Source: Collinsella sp.
GTDB taxonomy: Bacteria; Actinomycetota; Coriobacteriia; Coriobacteriales; Coriobacteriaceae
NCBI GenBank assembly: GCA_031295385.1
Contig: JAUMOL010000017.1
Span: 34,581-98,580, forward strand
DNA length: 64,000 nucleotides
Reading direction: 5' to 3'
Below are positions 60,312 to 64,000 of this stretch, in pieces. A program made the position numbers and the translations under genes. The notes under the pieces are model-generated. The model was given only the letters and a program-made list of their open reading frames with translations, ran no database searches and was not told the origin of the DNA. Positions within the stretch are counted from its first letter, which is position 1; each line of letters starts with the position of its first letter.

Positions 60312-61496
60312 TTACAGATGGACATCGGGATCGAGCATTTGGGCGCTCACGCGCATGGATGACGCCAGGTTTTGGAACGTTTCCAGACGCAGGCTGTCGA
60401 TCTGCCCGGCGTCCTCGGCCTCGCGAACGGCGCAACCCGGCTCATGGGTATGCGTGCAATCGCCAAATCGGCACGCGCGCGATGCCTCGACAATCTCGGG
60501 GAAGGCGCGCGCCAGACCCCGCTCATGTCCCACGAGCGGCAGGCTGCGCAGGCCCGGGGCATCGGCGATCACGCCGGCGTCGCCCGGCAGCGCCACCATC
60601 TCGCGCGCAACCGTGGTGTGGCGACCTTGGTCATCACGCTCGCGCACGCCACCAGTGGCCAGCGCATCGTGGCCCAGTAGCGCATTGAGCAGCGTCGACT
60701 TGCCGGCGCCCGACTCGCCCAAGATCATGGCACAGCCCCCAGCCGGCACGCAGGCGCGCACCTCGTCCAGGCCGAGGCCCTCGGCAGAAGACGTCACGAT
60801 CACGCGCACGTCCGGACCCACCAGACGGCGCACGCGGTCCAGATCGCGCTCGAGCTCATCGGCCTCGCAGCGGTCGGCCTTGGTGAGCACCACCACCGGC
60901 TCGGCATCGCAATCGAGCGCCAACACCAGTGAGCGCGCGACGCGATCGAGCAGCACCTCGCCGGCGCCGAGCGCCTGCACGATCAGCACGCTGTCAACGT
61001 TGGAGCAGAGCACCTGGCGCTCACCGCGGGCACGGCCACGCCAACGTTCAAAGCTCGTACGGCGCGGCAGTACGCACTCGATCACGCCCATGTCGTGCCC
61101 GGGAGCACGGCGAACCGCCACGCGGTCGCCCACAGCGGGCAGCAAGACCTCGTCCTCGCCACGCGACTTGGCAAACCCTACGGCATGCTCGGCACGAAAC
61201 GTGTCGTCGGCAGTTGCCACCAGCGGAAATCCGCGGTCCAGGCGCACCACGGCACCGAGCTGCATCTGCTCGGGTTCCTCAGCCTGTGCGCAAAAGTCGT
61301 CAAATGCAGCCTGCTGAGCCGCATCGACCGGCAGGTCATCGAACGCCGGAACATCCTGCAACGCGTCAAGCCCCGGCACGCTTGCCAGCAACTCCTCAGC
61401 AGATGCAGGGGCTTCGGTCGCGAGCTTCCGACGACGATCGCGCTTAGCCCGCGCCCCCGTCGTCTTTTTCTTCGCCTTAGCCTTAGCCTTGCCCAC
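60312..61496 (-). CDS. rsgA: Ribosome small subunit-dependent GTPase A
   Basis: A 394-residue circularly permuted GTPase used in late 30S maturation. After a basic N-terminus (KAKAKAKKKTTGARAKRDRRRK) and an OB fold, the order is G4 (LTKAD), G1 (GESGAGKSTLLN), G3 (DAPGLR), then the zinc-binding C-terminus with CRFGDCTHTHEPGC. It is longer than most homologues through a ~60-residue N-terminal addition. GTG at 61496 follows GGGAGG; eight codons upstream are optional. Confidence 0.95.
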   Translation of the reverse strand: MGKAKAKAKKKTTGARAKRDRRRKLATEAPASAEELLASVPGLDALQDVPAFDDLPVDAAQQAAFDDFCAQAEEPEQMQLGAVVRLDRGFPLVATADDTFRAEHAVGFAKSRGEDEVLLPAVGDRVAVRRAPGHDMGVIECVLPRRTSFERWRGRARGERQVLCSNVDSVLIVQALGAGEVLLDRVARSLVLALDCDAEPVVVLTKADRCEADELERDLDRVRRLVGPDVRVIVTSSAEGLGLDEVRACVPAGGCAMILGESGAGKSTLLNALLGHDALATGGVRERDDQGRHTTVAREMVALPGDAGVIADAPGLRSLPLVGHERGLARAFPEIVEASRACRFGDCTHTHEPGCAVREAEDAGQIDSLRLETFQNLASSMRVSAQMLDPDVHL

Positions 61497-61537
61497 AAGC
61501 GCCTCCCAGCACAAAACCACACAACTGAGCAGGTATT

Positions 61538-61789
61538 TTAACGCATTGTTCCGTCCGACTTACCAAATGCTGCGGCGTACTCGTCATCATCCATCCAATC
61601 GATGATGTCGCCGGGCTTGCAATGAAGCGCCTCGCACATTGCTTGAAGTGTAGAAAAGCGGATCCCCTTGAGTCTTCCCGTTTTAATTCGAGACAGATTA
61701 ACAGGCGATATTCCAATGATTTCGGCAAGTTCCTGCGACGAGATTTTACGGTCCGCCATCACGCGGTCAAGACGCATAACAATCGGCAC
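61538..61789 (-). CDS. XRE/Cro-type HTH regulator (YozG-like)
   Basis: An 83-residue protein, mostly a helix-turn-helix: MADRKISSQELAEIIGISPVNLSRIKTGRL with LQAMCEALHCKPGDIIDW. It matches the small YozG-like regulators usually encoded next to DUF2975 proteins, which is the case here. The GTG start follows GGGGGTGG. The pair probably forms a small regulatory unit whose signal is not known. Confidence 0.9.
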   Translation of the reverse strand: MPIVMRLDRVMADRKISSQELAEIIGISPVNLSRIKTGRLKGIRFSTLQAMCEALHCKPGDIIDWMDDDEYAAAFGKSDGTMR

Positions 61790-61800
61790 CGTGCCACCCC

Positions 61801-62289
61801 CTAGAGAATCTCGTCTGCATCTTCCTGCAATACCCTACCGTATTCAAAGACCCCCGCCAACGCAAAGAAAACGAGTCCGTAAGAAAGCGATTGAAAATCA
61901 AACTCGGGAAACACGGGCTCAGCCGTTCCAAGAACATTGCTGTATGGTAATTGAATCGTCGGCCATATGATGCTGATGACGGCTTTTACCGACATCAGGA
62001 GGCCAGCCGCGACCAAAATCCTGGTCTGCCACTTACCAAAAGGACGACCCTCATGCCTGACTTTCGCCGTCAGAATCGTAAACAGAAGAAACGTTGCAGC
62101 GTCGCAAAGCGTGCTAACCATAAACAAGAGCAGAAATCCGCCGCTCACCGCAGAGATACCCTCGATGAGCAACAGGTTCGCAAGATGAACGAACAACACC
62201 ACGCAACATAGCGCTTGAACCGCCAGGGCGATACAGAAGATTGTCAGAAAACTCGTCGTCAACCGCAGATGTATATCGCGATCTTTCAT
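61801..62289 (-). CDS. DUF2975 membrane protein
   Basis: A 162-residue protein with about four membrane segments (FLTIFCIALAVQALCCVVLF, GGFLLLFMVSTLCDAATFLLF and two more). ATG at 62289 follows AAAAGGAGGAG. The next gene is the XRE regulator, a common DUF2975-YozG pairing. From here the base composition becomes AT-richer, up to about 63750. Confidence 0.88.
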   Translation of the reverse strand: MKDRDIHLRLTTSFLTIFCIALAVQALCCVVLFVHLANLLLIEGISAVSGGFLLLFMVSTLCDAATFLLFTILTAKVRHEGRPFGKWQTRILVAAGLLMSVKAVISIIWPTIQLPYSNVLGTAEPVFPEFDFQSLSYGLVFFALAGVFEYGRVLQEDADEIL

Positions 62290-62450
62290 TTCTCCTCCTT
62301 TTTTCCTTATTTCCCTGCGTTCATTGTACTTTTCAATCCAACCGCTCTCGCTCAAAACCGTTTACCAGCAAATCGATACCGTTCATTTTTAAGAATCTTT
62401 ATTTAATGTTTTATATAAAGTAATTTAACTTTATAGAGTTTGGAGGACCC

Positions 62451-62885
62451 ATGAGAAAGCAAGCCGTCCTTATCCTTATCTTATCGCTGTCCCTTTTCGC
62501 CCTCTTCTCGTCAGTACGAACCAATTCCGATCCAATCAATATCTCATTGCCCGAATTTCGATCGAAATTAAGCAAAGGCGAATCTTTTATCGTGCAAATT
62601 GAGCTGGAGGGCTGCCCGGCCTGTGAAGAGCTCCGTGCGGCAGAACGCTCGCTTTCGCCGAGTCTCAAGAACGACATCGAGATCCTCGTTGTCCCTAAGA
62701 GCCAAAAGGAGGTTGATAGGGAAACACTTAAGGCGCTTCTGCCGTCATTCGAGTTTTATCCTTCAATTTTTGCCATCTCTGAAGGAAAGATAGCGTCCGA
62801 GTTCGACCTTTCCACGCTTGATTCGTTTGAAATGCGTTTCGCGGATTGGAGGCTGAATCTGAACAACACAGCAATGTCAAGCTAA
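62451..62885 (+). CDS. Secreted thioredoxin-like protein
   Basis: A 144-residue protein with a signal peptide (QAVLILILSLSLFALFSS) and a CPAC active site (Cys55, Cys58) in the setting IVQIELEGCPACEELR. The rest fits a short thioredoxin fold, ending FEFYPSIFAISEGKI with a cis-Pro-like segment. It resembles bacteriocin transport accessory proteins and other extracytoplasmic oxidoreductases. The frame starts at 62451; a GGAGG precedes it. The next gene starts after 17 bases. Confidence 0.85.
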   Translation: MRKQAVLILILSLSLFALFSSVRTNSDPINISLPEFRSKLSKGESFIVQIELEGCPACEELRAAERSLSPSLKNDIEILVVPKSQKEVDRETLKALLPSFEFYPSIFAISEGKIASEFDLSTLDSFEMRFADWRLNLNNTAMSS

Positions 62886-62902
62886 ATGTCAGGAGGATAC
62901 AC

Positions 62903-63400
62903 ATGCTACGTAACGTTCCCGTAAGCCGTAAGTCATTCATCGCAAGCGCAGTTGCGCTTTGCTCAATTGCCATTTCACCAAAGCAATCTAAGGCGCAACC
63001 TCTTGAAGTAGAGTTCCCTTCTGCCGAAGAGTACATTGAAGCTGTCAATGAGTCCGGCACAGGATGGACGACATACGCACTAGATGAAAACGGAGATGTC
63101 CAAATTATCGATCGATTCCAGACCCTGTCTTTGGATGATTTAGCAGCTGCCACACGCGGCGCTAAAGAATGGATCGTCAAAATTGCCATTTTTATTGGAA
63201 AAGAACTCATCGGCTATGTAACGGGGGTTGTAATCGACGGACTTATTAAGAAGTTCATAAGCATAACCGGAGGTTATTGGACTGAGTATGCAGCAAAGCA
63301 ACTCCTTGGACGCCCCGTACCCGCAGGCAACACGTACCGTCTACCTTGCAGCGTCTATCCCCCCAACTCCGGAGAATACATTCGTTGTATAAATAGTTAG
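62903..63400 (+). CDS. Small secreted protein with C-terminal cysteine pair, unknown function
   Basis: A 165-residue protein preceded by AGGAGG. A signal peptide (RKSFIASAVALCSIAIS) is followed by an acidic region, a hydrophobic stretch (about 90-122, IVKIAIFIGKELIGYVTGVV and GLIKKFISITGGYW) and a C-terminus with Cys149 and Cys162 13 residues apart. These could form one disulfide, perhaps made by the upstream thioredoxin-like protein. It does not match a family I can name. A bacteriocin-like or toxin role is possible but unproven. Confidence 0.8.
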   Translation: MLRNVPVSRKSFIASAVALCSIAISPKQSKAQPLEVEFPSAEEYIEAVNESGTGWTTYALDENGDVQIIDRFQTLSLDDLAAATRGAKEWIVKIAIFIGKELIGYVTGVVIDGLIKKFISITGGYWTEYAAKQLLGRPVPAGNTYRLPCSVYPPNSGEYIRCINS

Positions 63401-63409
63401 GATACGGCT

Positions 63410-63739
63410 ATGTTGTCAGTCATCATTGCCCCCGTAATTGGTGTATGGGGTATCCAGTATTTCCTCAACAAGAAGTGGCTCTGGGGCATTGGGTGCATAG
63501 CGATAACATTAATATGCTATTTCCTTAGCCTCATTGTCAAAGCATGCTGGCCGAGCGCCATCTCTTTTGGAATTGCTCTTCTCAGCTCGGTCCAGCTATA
63601 TGGAAGCAAAAAGGGTTTGTCCTTCTTTAATGCCCTGATATCGGCTCCGCTACCTCTGCAAATCTACTGGGGAATTATGGCCGTCATCGTTCTCTTTATG
63701 CCCCAAATCCCCTTCAGCGACGTTCCCGGCTTCTCCTAA
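63410..63739 (+). CDS. Small multi-pass membrane protein
   Basis: A 109-residue protein with about three or four membrane segments and no signal peptide. It contains KKWLWGIGCIAITLICYFLS and ends FSDVPGFS. It lies ten bases after the secreted protein gene, so it may serve as an immunity or transport partner. The family is unknown. Base composition is similar to the other two genes and lower in GC than the chromosome. Confidence 0.78.
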   Translation: MLSVIIAPVIGVWGIQYFLNKKWLWGIGCIAITLICYFLSLIVKACWPSAISFGIALLSSVQLYGSKKGLSFFNALISAPLPLQIYWGIMAVIVLFMPQIPFSDVPGFS

Positions 63740-63811
63740 CGCGTCGCCGATTCAACCCCATACAATCCAGCTCACAAAAAGAGTCGGTCGAGCAAATGTT
63801 CTAAAAATCAG

Positions 63812-63840
63812 AACCACCCTTAAAAAGGGTGGTTTGCTCT
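63812..63840 (+). terminator. Terminator of the three-gene accessory unit
   Basis: AACCACCCTT pairs with AAGGGTGGTT around AAA, followed by a plus-strand T-rich TTTGCTCTT. Confidence 0.8.
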
Positions 63841-63946
63841 TAGGGTATAACCCACGGGACCCGGGCTCGCGTCTAAAGGCGCGGGCCCGGACTTCGTCCA
63901 GGCCCAGTGCATCTTGACCCGTGGCGCGCCGGTCGAACCGGCGGGA
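63841..63946. other. GC-rich inverted-repeat region near the right window edge
   Basis: Two further hairpins are visible: CCCGGGCTCGCG...CGCGGGCCCGG and GCGCGCCGGT...ACCGGCG. No gene is seen until the truncated minus-strand frame that follows. It may be the end of a mobile element, but only one side is visible. Confidence 0.4.
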
Positions 63947-64000
63947 TCACCCCCTCTTGAAGGGGTCCTCGTACTCCTTCACGCTCAGCTTGTCCAGCGC
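63947..64000 (-). CDS. C-terminal 17 residues of a gene cut by the window edge
   Basis: A minus-strand frame is open from the edge to a TGA at 63947-63949, giving a short acidic/basic tail (KLSVKEYEDPFKRG). The position beside GC-rich inverted repeats suggests a transposase or accessory gene end, but the fragment is too short to assign. Confidence 0.35.
   Translation of the reverse strand, partial: ALDKLSVKEYEDPFKRG

Overview
The window looks like a chromosomal segment of a high-GC Gram-positive gut anaerobe, most likely a Collinsella-like member of the Coriobacteriia. The reasons are the high-GC coding sequence, the actinobacterial-style Tad pilus genes without a secretin, the cysteine-rich HisRS insertion, two YhgE/Pip proteins and a nickel-pincer lactate racemase system. 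The taxonomy is inferred from gene content only. No rRNA operon, CRISPR array or intact insertion sequence was seen. Most genes lie on the minus strand.

Layout. 1-8.6 kb: a 5'-truncated LacI-type regulator, aspS, serB, then a lactate-racemase region (larB, a short larC and a tetR gene on plus; larA and the aquaporin larD on minus). 8.6-16 kb: palindromic elements, ppc, hisS, an MFS pseudogene and an M20 amidohydrolase. 16-27.6 kb: a DMT exporter, two YhgE/Pip genes, htpG, a GNAT enzyme and a minimal wzz-cpsD-cpsB tyrosine-phosphorylation set. 27.7-34.5 kb: pstB with a PhoP/PhoR-like pair, a second OmpR-type pair, and a divergent D-Ala-D-Ala carboxypeptidase. 34.6-44.4 kb: tRNA-Ser, an AAA ATPase behind decamer repeats, a large TPR protein, three tRNA-Arg copies, serS, proC, rlmH, an SPFH protein and tRNA-Leu. 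44.4-50.3 kb: tatD, rsmA, metG, rsmI, a GH5 protein with an altered active site and tRNA-Phe. 50.4-60.1 kb: a compact Tad pilus operon. 60.3-64 kb: rsgA, then a lower-GC accessory block with an XRE/DUF2975 pair and three small secreted or membrane proteins.

How genes work together. LarB and LarC make the nickel-pincer cofactor that LarA uses, and LarD probably passes lactate; larE is not in the window and LarC lacks its usual C-terminal domain. The Tad operon encodes the ATPase, platform proteins, one Flp pilin, three pilin-like proteins, a TadG-like protein and a RcpC/CpaB protein. No prepilin peptidase is present.

The most unusual non-coding signal is a set of long intergenic hairpins. The clearest family has a 69-bp core that is nearly identical between copies. 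Its 29-bp arms differ between copies, yet the two arms of each copy are perfect complements. Other hairpins are imperfect. Where their mismatches can be read, four become G-U pairs in the RNA of the strand of the upstream gene, which suggests structured 3' UTRs.
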